From Impatiens glandulifera (Eukaryota > Streptophyta > Magnoliopsida > Ericales > Balsaminaceae), in the NCBI RefSeq assembly GCF_907164915.1, contig NC_061868.1:28143819-28207818 (forward strand): DNA of 64,000 nucleotides, given 5' to 3'. The translations under genes and the position numbers were made by a program. Under the pieces are notes generated by a model that saw only the letters and a list, made by a program, of their open reading frames with translations, searched no databases and was not told where the DNA came from. Below, piece by piece: positions 23,860-34,620 of this stretch. Each line of letters opens with the position of its first letter. Position 1 is the first letter of the stretch.

Positions 23860-24501
23860 TCAAAATGCACTTTTCACATCCATTTGAAAGACTTTAAAAT
23901 TAATAAATGATGCATATGCTAGGAAGATTCCAAATGCCTCAAGTCTTGCTACAGGTGCAAAAGACTTATCAAAGTCGATACTTTCCTCCTGTCTGTATCC
24001 TTGAGAAACTAAACGGGCTTTGTTTCTAATAACTAAGCCATCTTCACTAAGCTTGTTTCTAAAGAACCATCTTGTTCTTATGACTGATTGATCAGTAAGT
24101 CTAGGAGTTAGATGCCACACTTTATTTCTCACAAATTGGTTTAACGCCTCATGCATGGCATTGATCCAATCTGGATCAACCACTACTTCACCAATTTTCT
24201 TCGGTTCAATCTGAGAAATAAAGGAAGAATTGACCTTTTCATCCATCAATTGACGTCTTGTTCTTCGAGGAGAGAAAAGATTTCCGATGATCAATTATGG
24301 TGGATGATTCTTATTCCATCTGAAGTTGGATCCACAAGGATTGGTCATCTGAACAGGTGATTCTGCGACGTCCGAACTCTCAACAGTTTGTTGAACAAGA
24401 GTTTGTACGTCTAGTTGAATTTCAACTGGATCAGCCACAGGGTTAGTCAATGAAATCCGTTTATCTAGAGCTTCTTCCTCACTTACAGACTCAAGACTCA
24501 T
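23860..24501 (-). pseudogene. Copia A: linker and RT N-terminal part, broken
   Basis: 24295-24501 holds the acidic linker between integrase and RT, ending in the NFRWNKNHPP phrase. 23860-24294 contains [26 protein letters not shown], then [21 protein letters not shown] and FQMDVKSAF, the start of the RT palm with the first catalytic Asp (QMDVKSAF). One stop separates the two frames; another ends the RT at 23860. Confidence 0.85.
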
Positions 24502-24636
24502 CGCTTCTAGTCTGTTAGCCAGGTCAATGGGATCAATGGATTTACTCTTAATAGGCTCATCAAAGACTACATGAAAGGATTCTTCAATAGTTTGTATTTT
24601 GTTGTTATATACTCTATAAGCCTTACTTACTGAGGA

Positions 24637-25827
24637 TTATCCTAACATGAATCCAGCATCAGCTTTAGCATCAAAAGCGGTCAAATAAACCTTTCCATTG
24701 TTATGAATAAAACATTTACACCCGAATACTTTGAAGTATGAAACTGTGGGAATTATCCCGTAATATAGTTCATAGGGATTTTTATCAAAATGTTTGTTAA
24801 TTATTGACCGATTTTGTGTATAGAAAGTTGTGTTTATGGCTTCTGCCCAGAACCTCTGAGGTACGTTTGATTCAGCTAGCATGGATCTCGCTGCTTCTTT
24901 TAGAGTCCTCACTCTCCTCTCAGTAATGCCATTCTGCTGTGGAGTTCTGACACTAGACAACTCGTGCCTAATCCCGGACTCCTCGAGATAAGATGAAAGG
25001 TATCTGTTTGTGAACTCAGTTCCCTGGTCACTTCTAATGCAAACAATATACAAAGATTTCTGATTCTGAATTATTTTAAATATTCTAATCAAGTTTCTAG
25101 CAGTTTTATCCTTTGATGGTAAACATGGTACCTATGTAAATCGTGAAAACTCATCAATGACAATTATGGCAAATCTCATTCCTCCTAAGCTCTTTACAGG
25201 AATTGGACCAAACAGATCCATGTGTAACAATTTTAAGCAACGAATGAATTGAGAGTTCCCTTTACTTTTGAACGATGATATGCCCTGTTTGCCTAACTGG
25301 AAAGCAGAACACGCCTTGTCCTTAGAGAACTGAAGTTTAGGTAAACTAATAACTAAGTTGATTGAACAAATGTTGTTCATGGTTTTAAAATTCAGATGGT
25401 TTAACCTTTTATTCCATAACCATTTCTGGTCATTCTTGGAAATCATGCACATAGGATCAAATGATTCTTTTTGCCAATTCATTTTATATGAGTTTCCTAC
25501 TGTACTACCGGTTAATAAATTATTATCATGTTGATCCTTAACTAGGCATGCATGAGTTTGAAAATCAACGGATAGACCATTATCACATAACTGACTAATA
25601 CTAATCAGGTTATAGCACAGATTGTCAATGAGTAACACATCATTAATGGTTAGATTACCATGGATAATCTTACCCTTACCCATGGTCTTACTCTTCTTGT
25701 TGTCACCAAAAGTGATCTTAGGTCCAGAACAATCTGCTATATCAGTGAGAAGTCGTCTATTTCCTATCATATGCCTGGAACAGCCGCTATCCAAATACCA
25801 CACAGATTCCTCGAGACCACCATTCAC
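24637..25827 (-). pseudogene. Copia A: protease and integrase, broken
   Basis: 25132-25827 starts with the protease motif VWYLDSGCSRHM (catalytic Asp in LDSG). It then has the GAG-pre-integrase zinc region LWNKRLNHLNF, in which the first His of the usual WHKRLNH is Asn, and LLHMDLFGPIPV with the first integrase Asp. 24637-25092 continues with CIRSDQGTEFTNRYL (second Asp) and TPQQNGITERRVRTLK (Glu), so the D,D35,E residues survive, but a stop splits the core. It is the catalytic middle of the copia polyprotein. Confidence 0.85.
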
Positions 25828-25872
25828 TTGTACCTACACAAAACAATATTTACAATCTTTTGGTACCCAAAT

Positions 25873-27062
25873 TCAATTGGGTCCTCGGTCAATCAGTCCC
25901 TTAGGAATCCATATTTGAGTTTTTCTGATGGATTTCTCATTTTGTGTTGTGATTAATGCGTATGATTTTGACATAGCAGACGCATTCCTGCTAGTCACTG
26001 ATCCTTTAGTTTTTGAAGATGATTTTCTTTTAGAAATTCTTGACTTCTTTCCGTGTTTTAGACTACCAGACTTACCAGCTACTTCTAACTTATTTTTCAG
26101 CCAGCTAGTAGTCAGCGGAACATAAGTTATTTTATTCTTCGAAGTTAATTCATCATGAACTAGATCAGATTCACTGTCAGTTAAACTCCCTTTGACAAAG
26201 TTTATAGGTTTAAACTTGTCATTTGCTGAGTTTGACTCTTTGCATGACTGATTTGGGTCATTTCCATCAAATCCTAAACCGGATCTAGATCCAGCAGGTT
26301 TCAATAGACTAATCTGATGTTTGACAACTTCTCCAGACATTGTCCAAGCACTTACAACATACTTTAACCATTTGTTTTCCGAGGAAAGAGTTTGAATCTG
26401 TTCTTTGAGCATCTCATTCTCGGATGAGATCTCTACTACTTTCTTTTCAAAAACATTTGTTTCAGAAGTTTTATGTGAAAAAGAAATATTGGCCTTATAT
26501 TTTACTTTCATTTCATAAAATGAGTCTGATAATTTCTTGTACTCAATGGACATTTCATTGAGTGCAGTAGTTAACTCTTCATTGGTAAATCTGGTGTAAA
26601 AATATCATTTACCTTGGATTGATCGTCTTCCATCAAGCATGTTACAGTTTCAGTCTCTTTTTCAGCAGGAGAATCCTCCGAATCGCTGTCGGCCCATTTG
26701 GATTTGTTTTCAACACACATGAAAACTTTCTGGTCCTTCTGATTCTTCTTGGCTTGAACATTTTGACCATAGATCTGAGTCAACTTCTCTCATATTTCTT
26801 TAGCAGAAGGACATGACTTGATCTCGTAGAATATGTTCATGTTGATCGATTGATACAGAATATTTTTGGCCACATTGTCTAGATTGTTGGTCATCTTATC
26901 TTCAGTAGTCCACTCACATCTTGGCTTAGAAATTTTTATGGGGCCATCGGTAATGACGCTCCACATATCACAATCAAGAGCAATAAAGTGAGCTTGCATT
27001 CTCATAATCCAATATTCGCAGTTGTCCCTTGATAGAATGGGGATCTCGTTGATGATAGACAT
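25873..27062 (-). pseudogene. Copia A: gag, broken
   Basis: The ATG at 27062 lies about 35 bases from the primer-binding site. Residues 1-90 contain LSRDNCEYWIMRMQAHFIA, the usual copia gag N-terminus. A TGA falls where EIWEKL is expected (W to stop). 26571-26783 continues in frame; a shift near 26590 leads to 25873-26553, with a coiled-coil-like stretch (VVEISSENEMLKEQIQTLSS), a basic KSRISKRKSSSKTKGS segment and an IWIPKG phrase before protease. No CCHC knuckle was found in the readable parts. Together it is a full-length but dead gag. Confidence 0.75.
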
Positions 27063-27097
27063 GATTCAGGTTTTTGATGCTTGAGAATAGAAGAAGA

Positions 27098-27109
27098 GCT
27101 CTGATACCA
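27098..27109 (-). other. Primer-binding site (initiator tRNA-Met), copia element A
   Basis: TGGTATCAGAGC on the minus strand, two bases from the LTR end, is complementary to the 3' end of plant initiator tRNA-Met, the usual primer of copia elements. Confidence 0.9.
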
Positions 27110-27111
27110 AT

Positions 27112-28981
27112 TGATAGGATCGGCGTAATCAATAGAGACGGTGGTCTGTCTATTGATGACGGCTTAAGAAAAACGGTTTGATAAAAATCATGTTAAGAAT
27201 TTAAATCACTTTCTATTCTTCACAAACCCTTGCAAACTCTTGAACGATTTAAGTGCGGAAACGTTTGCTCAGTTTTGAAGCTAAGAACCAAGAATGTGAA
27301 GATGACAGAATGTAAATGATTCAGTAGTTTGTTTATGGATATTCGGAGCAAACTCTCAAACGTCACCCCTTCTTCCAATCACCGGAAAGATTCACTATAA
27401 GTTTCTTAGAATCAAATACAATCACACGATTAGCTCACTGTTGAACAGAACACACTCTATTCAACTTATAATATGATGAAGTATATCACTCAACTAAAGT
27501 AATGCTTTAATTCTAACTCTCTATTGATAAACACACAGTAAAGCAAGAAAGCAACTCTTTCGTATATTAGTTTGTATATTCGTGTATGATTTTCTGAGTA
27601 TTGATAGATCGATTAATCTGTAATTTCAGCAGTTATTGCGTTGTCCTTGAAGATCTTTAAATAGGGAGTAGGTACCAACGATCGAATCTTCCAAAATGAC
27701 ACGTGGAGAGCTTCCATTGGAACACCTCCATAGTACATATCCAACTATGAGCACCAGGTTCGTGGCCGTACCAATCTGGTAGTGCGCCAAATATTCTTCT
27801 AGGATATTCCTACAAAAACAAGTAGTGGGAAGAATATTTTCTTACGTGACATTAATCTATTGGTTGCAACTGCACTCATATTGATCTTCACTGGAAAGTG
27901 GAGCAGGAGTAACATACAGCTAGTTGATCGTGGGTAGAGGGGTGCTAGCTTCAAGCAACTGTTTAAGCATGGCATTAGACGTATTTCACTTAGACGACTT
28001 CGTCTAATGAAATTAGACGTACACATCTAATAGCAGGATCCATTAGACCACCTTGTCTAATGGGATTAGACGACACGTCTAATTACGGTTCCCTTCAGAC
28101 TAATCTGAAGGAGTTAGACTGCACGTCTAACTCTCATACGTTAGACTGCACGTCTAACTACGCATCCCTTCAGACTAATCTCAATGAGTTAGACTGCACA
28201 TTTAACTCTCATACATTAGACTGCATGTCTAACTACGCATCCCTTCAGACTAATCTGAAGTAGTTAGACTGCACGTCTAACTCTCATACGTTAGACTGCA
28301 CGTCTAACTCTCATACGTTAGACTGCACGTCTAACTACACATCCCTTCAGACTAATCTGAAGGAGTTAGACTGCACGTCTAACTCTAATACTTTAGACTG
28401 CACGTCTAACTATGCATCTGTTAAAATGCACGTGTAAGTACGTATCCGTTAGACTGCACGTCTAACTACGTTTGTTAGACTACACGCACGTCTAACTACG
28501 TATCTATTAGATTGCACGTCTAATTACATATCTGTTAGACTGCACATCTAACTACGTTTCTGTTAGACTGCACGTCTAACTACGTATCTGTTAGACTACA
28601 TGTTTAACTACGTATCTGTTAGACTGCACGTCTTACTACGTGTCTGTTAGACTGCACGTCTAACTACATATATATTAGACTGCACGTCTAACTATATATC
28701 TGTTAGACTGTACGTCCAACTACGTATCTGTTAGACTGGACGTCTAACTATGCCTATTAAACTCCACGTCTAACTACGCATTTTAGACTGTACTTTTAAC
28801 TCTATGCACCTAATGGCCAATCAGTCTAATGAACCTCATTTAGACTTAGTCTAATATAACCTGTTTTCGATACTCTTGCACCAAAAACGATTAGACGACT
28901 TAAATTAAGTTTTATACACACTCATCATCAAAATTCCAATAGTCAAAATACTTTGACACTTAGTCAAAATAATTTGACCCA
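27112..28981 (-). repeat. 5' LTR of copia element A
   Basis: It has the same TG...CA ends and order as the 3' LTR. On the minus strand the order is U3 with the palindrome array (28805-27985), a TATA-like CTATTTAAAG near 27660, then R/U5 to 27112. The array thus lies in the promoter-upstream half. Confidence 0.9.
27985..28805. repeat. Palindrome array TTAGAC...GTCTAA in the 5' LTR of A
   Basis: The same palindrome and spacer words as in the 3' LTR are present, again with a higher-order block at the left (28060-28400) and single 28-bp units at the right. Unit order and number differ from the 3' LTR, although the two were identical at insertion. Confidence 0.9.
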
Positions 28982-29470
28982 AAAAATTTTTGTTGTAAAG
29001 AATCCTATTCTCCCAGAAAGATGCATTTTCATGCACATTGTTACAAATTTTCTTGAACTTTATTGTCAAGAATCTCCCTTGTTATGAAAATTAATATTGT
29101 CATGCGTATAGTTTTAGATATATCTTGAATAAATGTTCGAGAATAATCTTTCTTAGGAAACCACCTTTTCATGCGCAATTCTTGATATTTCTTGAATTCT
29201 GGTTGTCAAGAATTCCTCTCTAGAAGCTGCATGCTTATGCATAATTGGAAAAGTTCTTGAAATTAACTGTCAATGACTTGTCTTTTCCCCGTTAGGGAAA
29301 TTCATGTGTCAATTCTTAGTTGTACTAGGAATTCCTATAAGTTGAAGTCTTGAAGGTCTTGAGAATCCTATGAACTTTATTATCAAGGATTTCGTTTCCC
29401 TCGAAGATTCGTATTCTTAGTTGCAAATTTAAAAGCTTTTGATTTTTTTCTTCAAAATAATTCCTCTTTG
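28982..29470. repeat. Continuation of 3' UTR tandem repeat family 1
   Basis: Words such as TTCTTGAATTCTGGTTGTCAA and a CATGCGCA word resume directly after copia element A. This shows that the element was inserted into this array. Confidence 0.65.
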
Positions 29471-30100
29471 TAGAAAGTTGCCTATACATGATAACCCTTG
29501 ATCATTCTAGGAACATTCATGGTTTAGCAAAACTCATAGTCTCGTTAGGATTATTTCAATTGTTCATGTTCTTTAGTAATCATACTAAAATCATATTTCC
29601 CTACATAATGTGTATGAGACACATGTCTGCACTAGGGACATTTTTTTACAAAATTCATATGTATAGTGTACAACATCTAATGGTCGACGCAGAAATCCCC
29701 AACGTATCTACAAGTGGAGGCCCTGGTCCATTCCAAATTTGTTCCAATGAGAAGTGTGTCCCAACACCCAACTCGGTGGTGTAGACCTTTCTCAAATGTA
29801 GTAGATTTTAGGCAACCAAAAACTCTTATATCATTAGAAGAGTTTTACAAAAATCACATATGGTCTTTTAGTGTTTGTGCTAAAGACAATATCATCGGAT
29901 CATTTGTTGGAACTCAAGTTTAGACTAGGGACATTTTTTCGAAAAATGCATCAAAGCGTTCTTAGGTGTTAACATTCCGGTCGGTAGCGAAGAACGTTAG
30001 TGTACCTTTGTAGTGTTTAGACTCTTGATCTATTACATATTAAGAGAATCAAATTTTTATGAAATCCTTTAGCTTTGGATGCTAAGGTAATCTTGTGTTT
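29470..30100. other. 3' UTR of the Tat/Ogre-like element, no gene
   Basis: Two short overlapping open frames (29488-29923) show no motif and are not called. No repeats were recognised. Confidence 0.35.
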
Positions 30101-30811
30101 GAATTTTTCGTTCCTTCATCTTTGATAGGATACTAGTCTCAAAACATCTTGTGTTTCAACTGTCCGTTCCTTCGTTTTTTATAGGATGCGTCTCAAAATA
30201 TCTTGAGTTAGAATTGTCACTTTCATTCTTTTTTTATAGGATAGAAGTCTCAAAACCTCCTTTGTATAAATTGTCTATTTCTGCATTATTGGTAGAATGG
30301 AAATTCCCAGCCAATTATTTTATCTGAATTGTCCATTTCTTCATCCTCAGCAAAACTGAAAGTTCTAGAAAAACTCTTGTGTTTGAACTATCTTTTTCCT
30401 TCGTATTTGATTGGATAGAAGTCTCAAAACCTCTTTTTCTGAATTGTCCATTTCTGCAACCTTCACAGAAGGAGATGTCTCAAAACCTTCTTTGTTAGAA
30501 TTATCTATTGCTTCATCTTTGGTAGAATAAAAAGTCTGCAGTTAGTCCCCTTGTTTGAGTTTTCCATTTCTGCATCCTTGGTAAAATGAAAATCTTAAGT
30601 AAGTCATTTCGTATGAAATCTCTTATTTTTATGTTTTTAAATAGAATGAGAATCTACAATATGCCTCTTTTGAAATCCTTTATCTTGGAATAACTAAGGT
30701 ATTTCTCTTCGTCTGAACTTTCATTTTCTTCATCCTCGGTAAGATGGAAGTCTTAGAGTCTTAGAAAATCCTCTAGATTTCGGATACTAAGGTATTTTTT
30801 TATTTGTATCA
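30100..30811. repeat. 3' UTR tandem repeat family 2
   Basis: Degenerate units carry TCCTCGGTAAGATGGAAGTCT, the GAATGCTAAGGTATTTC type of word and GAACTTTCCTTTTC-like words, about 100-170 bases apart. The array is interrupted at 30812 by the gag-only element and resumes at 33865. Confidence 0.65.
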
Positions 30812-31286
30812 TGTTAGGATTTTTAATTATGGCCGAGCCTTTCAAGTTCTTTAATTCAAGAAATGGGTTCTTGATGATGGAATTCAACACTCTAGCGCAG
30901 CAGATATAGAATTAGAGGAGAATTCGAGGTTAGGGAGAGAAGAGCCGAGTGGGAGGAGAGAAATACCACTAGATCACACCTAGCGGTCCAAGAAGGGGGA
31001 GGAGGGCCGAGAGATAACTTAAACACCAAGTTCCAAAATATTCAATTCATAGCCCCAAAAAGTGGGGTGGGCATCACCATTTAAAGAGGCTGATTTACCC
31101 AAGAGTATTCGGTTACAACAAACTTCCAACATAACAGAATTCGGTTTCAAAGAAAGATAAAAGAGAAAGTAAACAAAACAGAATTATTCCATAAAAAACA
31201 TAAACGGGCCCGTATAGACACTTGGGCCGAGAGACGGATGAATAAAATATTTTAGGACCGAGGTTTTTTATGAGCAGCCCGTAACA
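30812..31286 (-). repeat. 3' LTR of the gag-only element
   Basis: In plus reading it starts TGTTAGGATTTTTAATTATG and ends with GCCCGTAACA. It carries an 11-bp segment missing from the other LTR. Confidence 0.92.
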
Positions 31287-31303
31287 TTATCCCCCCCTTC
31301 GAA
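31287..31303 (-). other. Polypurine tract of the gag-only element
   Basis: On the minus strand CGAAGGGGGGGATAA lies immediately before the LTR start TGTTACGGGC. Confidence 0.8.
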
Positions 31304-31369
31304 GTTCGTCGCCCTCGACGAAAAGAACGCGGACTGGTCAGCCTCTAATATGCATCTTAAACTTCAAAA

Positions 31370-33370
31370 CTATTGCTTCGGTCGGGCTTCGGCACATTCA
31401 GCAAAGGTCGCAGCATAAGACCGTATTTTCACAAAAAACTTGCGGCAGAATCGCTTTAGTAGTGGAACTGGCCCGGTCCTTGCGGTCCTTTGCGCTGCCG
31501 GGTCGCTTGCCATTCCGCCCCTGTCTAGAATTTCTGTGCACCCAAGGTCGAGTTTTTCAGTGTTTAGAGCTGGCCTTGGTTGCTGCAATTTCCCCAGCGC
31601 CTGGTGCAAAAATAATTTCTTCCAACTTCGATTAAACTCCATACTTGGCTCAAAAATCCAGGCCAAGTCTTTTTCCCGAACCAGCATAACAGCAGCATCG
31701 AATGAACCATAGCTTCTAATTAGATCATTAGGAATATCTTCCAAGGTTATTGCAGCTAGTGAAACAGTTTGGCCTTCGGGCTTACTTTTTACTTGCGTTT
31801 TGGCAGCAACAATATATTCATCTAAGGTCTTTTCCAATTGGTTTCCATGCATCAAACTGGCCTGCGACCGAGGAATCCCTTTAAGGACCGTGGTTCTGTC
31901 TTGCTTATCATAGGATAGGGTCAGCTTTTCAAAGTCCCAAGAAGACGGGCCTAGAGTAATCAGCCATTCAATTCCCAATACAATATCATATCCGTCCATG
32001 GAAATTACCTTCATTTCTGTTTGGTATTCATTGCCTTCCATCGACCACTTCAAGTCCTTACAAACACTAGAACATAAAACATTAGATCCATCAACCACTC
32101 TAACCGATTGTACCTGGGTTGTTATGCTTTTGTGGTCTATTTTCTCCAAAATCCTGCTATTGATAAAATTATGGGTGCTGCCTGTATCGATCAAGATCAT
32201 CACCGGCAGGTTCCCAATTTTGCCAAGAATCTGGAGCGTTTGGAAGGCTTTAGACCCGGTCAGGGCATGTAAGGATATGGCTGGTTCATCCCTTGAGCCG
32301 AGCAATAAAGGAAAATCATCCAAAACAGGTTCTTGGTCAGGTTCTTGATCTTCTTGATAGGCCGAAACCATGAATAACTTGGATTTACACCTATGGTTTG
32401 GTTGCCATTTTTCATTGCAAGAATAGCATAGACCCTTCTTTCGCTTTTCATCCATTGAGGCTGAGTCTAATTGCTTAACATGGCCCTGGTTTGCATTGGA
32501 AGAGGACCCATACGATGAATTCTTGAAGTCAGTATTGGTGCTCGGCCCGGCTGTGTTGGTATTGGATGGCGTGGGCAGCAATGATGCTTCAGCGCTGTAC
32601 AAGTTACCACTGCTCATTAAGGACCGATATGTTGCTTCTTGGACTTTAGCCATGGCCATTGCTTCGTTTAAAGAATCTGGAAATCGCAGCCTGATGCAGT
32701 TTGCAATTTCTTCCCTTAGACCGGACAAATAACAATCAATGACGTAGTCCCTTGGCATATGTAATAACTTTTGAGAGATCGACATGTACCGGAGGTTATA
32801 TTCTTGAACCGACCCAACCTGTTTTAAATTCATTAGCTGTCTCATTGGTGTATCATGTATAGATGGCCCGAATTGAGTCATAAGGTCTCTTTTGAACACG
32901 GCCCAAGATAGGGCCTCCATATGATTTCGGTTTTGAAGATATGACCCGTACCACATTCTTGCTTCTCCAGAAAAATGAATGGGGGCGATTTCTAATTTAG
33001 TGGCATCCTTAGTTTTGTCCACTCTGAAAAATTGCTCGGCAGAAATTAGCCAGCCCTCGACATCCGACCCATCAAACCGAGGAAAATCGACCTTGGTTAG
33101 CCGAGTAGGAGGAGCATAGTGTTGATCGCGGTTCTGGCCAGGGTGCGGGGGCCTAAATGGTGAAGGACCGTGGCAAGAATTATCATCATAGGGTCTGTGG
33201 CGGGGTTCTTGCACGTTTCCAGATGCCCCGCTTTCAAGGGCCGCCATTCTTTCTTCAGCAACATCAAATCTACGGTCTATGGCAGCTTGCATTGCTGCTG
33301 TTTGCTGGGACAAGTTTTCAATCAGGGCCTTGAGTGCATCCATTTCCGATTGCTGGCGAGTTTCTACCAT
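31370..33370 (-). CDS. Ty3/gypsy Gag-protease polyprotein, intact frame
   Basis: The 666-residue product would form the virus-like particle of the retrotransposon. Residues 8-50 look like a coiled coil. 95-250 is the retrotransposon Gag domain (LTKVDFPRFDGSDVEGWL at 91-108, FSGEARMWYGSYL, and a QLMNLKQVGSVQEYNLRY phrase at 178-195). 315-328 is a zinc knuckle CYSCNEKWQPNHRC, a CCHC with long spacing. 391-399 is MILIDTGST with the aspartic-protease Asp395, supported by DIVLGIEWL at 462-470. The last 100 residues (LHQALGKLQQPRP onward) have no RT similarity and look like a fused 3' leftover. The ATG is about 16 bases from the primer site, and the frame covers nearly the whole interior with no stops. 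The rest of pol has been deleted. Confidence 0.88.
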   Translation of the reverse strand: MVETRQQSEMDALKALIENLSQQTAAMQAAIDRRFDVAEERMAALESGASGNVQEPRHRPYDDNSCHGPSPFRPPHPGQNRDQHYAPPTRLTKVDFPRFDGSDVEGWLISAEQFFRVDKTKDATKLEIAPIHFSGEARMWYGSYLQNRNHMEALSWAVFKRDLMTQFGPSIHDTPMRQLMNLKQVGSVQEYNLRYMSISQKLLHMPRDYVIDCYLSGLREEIANCIRLRFPDSLNEAMAMAKVQEATYRSLMSSGNLYSAEASLLPTPSNTNTAGPSTNTDFKNSSYGSSSNANQGHVKQLDSASMDEKRKKGLCYSCNEKWQPNHRCKSKLFMVSAYQEDQEPDQEPVLDDFPLLLGSRDEPAISLHALTGSKAFQTLQILGKIGNLPVMILIDTGSTHNFINSRILEKIDHKSITTQVQSVRVVDGSNVLCSSVCKDLKWSMEGNEYQTEMKVISMDGYDIVLGIEWLITLGPSSWDFEKLTLSYDKQDRTTVLKGIPRSQASLMHGNQLEKTLDEYIVAAKTQVKSKPEGQTVSLAAITLEDIPNDLIRSYGSFDAAVMLVREKDLAWIFEPSMEFNRSWKKLFLHQALGKLQQPRPALNTEKLDLGCTEILDRGGMASDPAAQRTARTGPVPLLKRFCRKFFVKIRSYAATFAECAEARPKQ

Positions 33371-33385
33371 GTTGAGAATCGGCCA

Positions 33386-33397
33386 GCTCTGATACCA
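33386..33397 (-). other. Primer-binding site (initiator tRNA-Met), gag-only element
   Basis: TGGTATCAGAGC on the minus strand, three bases inside the 5' LTR end. Confidence 0.9.
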
Positions 33398-33400
33398 AGA

Positions 33401-33864
33401 TGTTAGGATTTTTAATTATGGACGAGCCTTTCAAGTTCTTTAATTCAAGAAACGGGTTCTTGATGATGGAATTCAACACTCTAGCGCAGCGGATATAGAA
33501 TTAGAGGTTAGGGAGAGAAGAGCCGAGGGGGAGGAGAGAAATACCACTAGATCACACCTAGCGGTCCAAGAAGGGGGAGGAGGGCCGAGAGATAACTTAA
33601 ACACCAAGTTCCAAAATATTCAATTCATAGCCCCAAAAAGTGGGGTGGGCATCACCATTTAAAGAGGCTGATTTACCCAAGAGTATTCGGTTACAACAAA
33701 CTTCCAACATAACAGAATTCGGTTTCAAAGAAAGATAAAAGAGAAAGTAAACAAAACAGAATTATTCCATAAAAAACATAAACGGGCCCGTATAGACACT
33801 TGGGCCGAGAGACGGATGAATAAAATATTTTAGGACCGAGGTTTTTTATGAGCAGCCCGTAACA
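33401..33864 (-). repeat. 5' LTR of the gag-only element
   Basis: It is about 99% identical to 30812-31286 outside one 11-bp deletion, with the same TG...CA ends. Confidence 0.92.
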
Positions 33865-34620
33865 CATTCATTTATGTATCTTTGACAAAATGGATATTTT
33901 TAGTGCGTCTCTTTAGAAAACCTCTAGCTTAGAATTTCTAAAATATTTCCCTTCGTCTGAACTTTTTTTTCTGCTTCCTTGGTAGGACAAAAGTCTTAGA
34001 GCCTTAGGAAATCCTTTAAGCTTTCGGATGCTAAAGTATTTCATTAATTCAAATCATTCATTTTTATATCTTTGATAGAATGAATATTTTCAGTGCGTCT
34101 CTTTTGAAATCCCCTAGCATGAAATATTTAAGGTATTTCACTTGGTCTAAACTTTCCTTTTTCTCCATCCTCGGTAAGATGGAAGTCTTAGAGCCTTAGG
34201 AAATCCTCTTAGCTTTCAGATGCTAAGGTATTTCGTTTATTCAAATTATCGATTCTTGTATCCTTGTCAGGATTGATATCCTCAGTGCATCTTTTTGGAA
34301 ATCCTCTAGCTCAGAATGCTAAGGTATTTCATTTTGTCTAAACTGTCATTCTCTTCGTCCTCGGTAGGATGAAAGTTTCAGAGTCTTTGGAAATCCGCTA
34401 GTTTTCGGATGCTAAGGTATTTTTTCGTAGAAATTGTCTTTTTCTACGTCTTCGTCATAATGGAAATTTGTGGTATATCCCTCTAAAAGATCCTTTAGCT
34501 TGGAACACTTAAGTGTTTCTTTCCTTTTGAACTGTCCATTATCCCAACTTGGTAGGATGGAGGTCTCGAAGTCTTTAGGAAATCCTTCGGCTTTTAATGC
34601 CAAAGTATCCCTTTTAGGTC
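33865..34620. repeat. 3' UTR tandem repeat family 2, continued
   Basis: The unit of about 150-170 bp recurs here with words such as CAGTGCGTCTCTTTTGAAAT, TCCTCGGTAAGATGGAAGTC and TTTCGGATGCTAAGGTATTT. At least four copies are seen. Confidence 0.7.

Larger units (their letters stand above)
18930..28981 (-). mobile_element. Copia element A (Sirevirus-like), full length but decayed
   Basis: The element has two LTRs (18930-20851 and 27112-28981), an initiator tRNA-Met primer site, a polypurine tract, and gag, protease, integrase, RT and RNase H pieces in copia order on the minus strand, plus an extra ORF3 between pol and the 3' LTR. In a sample of about 95 bases the LTRs differ at roughly one position in eight, and the coding region has many stops, so the insertion is old. 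LTRs near 1.9 kb, an extra ORF after pol and palindromic repeats in the LTR are reported traits of Sireviruses. The assignment is inference from these traits and from pol wording. No clean 5-bp target duplication was found. Confidence 0.85.
30812..33864 (-). mobile_element. Young gag-protease-only LTR retrotransposon (TR-GAG-like, 3053 bp)
   Basis: Two LTRs (475 and 464 bp) flank 2.1 kb containing a primer site, one intact long frame encoding Gag plus a protease-like domain, and a polypurine tract. RT, RNase H and integrase are absent. Manual comparison of the LTRs shows four substitutions and one 11-bp indel, so the insertion is recent. Small LTR elements that keep only Gag are known in plants as TR-GAG elements and must rely on enzymes from other elements. 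The Gag type is that of Ty3/gypsy. No clean 5-bp target duplication is visible (flanks TATCA and CATTC). Confidence 0.85.

Noticed and set aside
34412..34603. Minus-strand 63-residue frame
   Set aside because: It lies in tandem repeat family 2 and has no homologue I know; composition follows the repeat.
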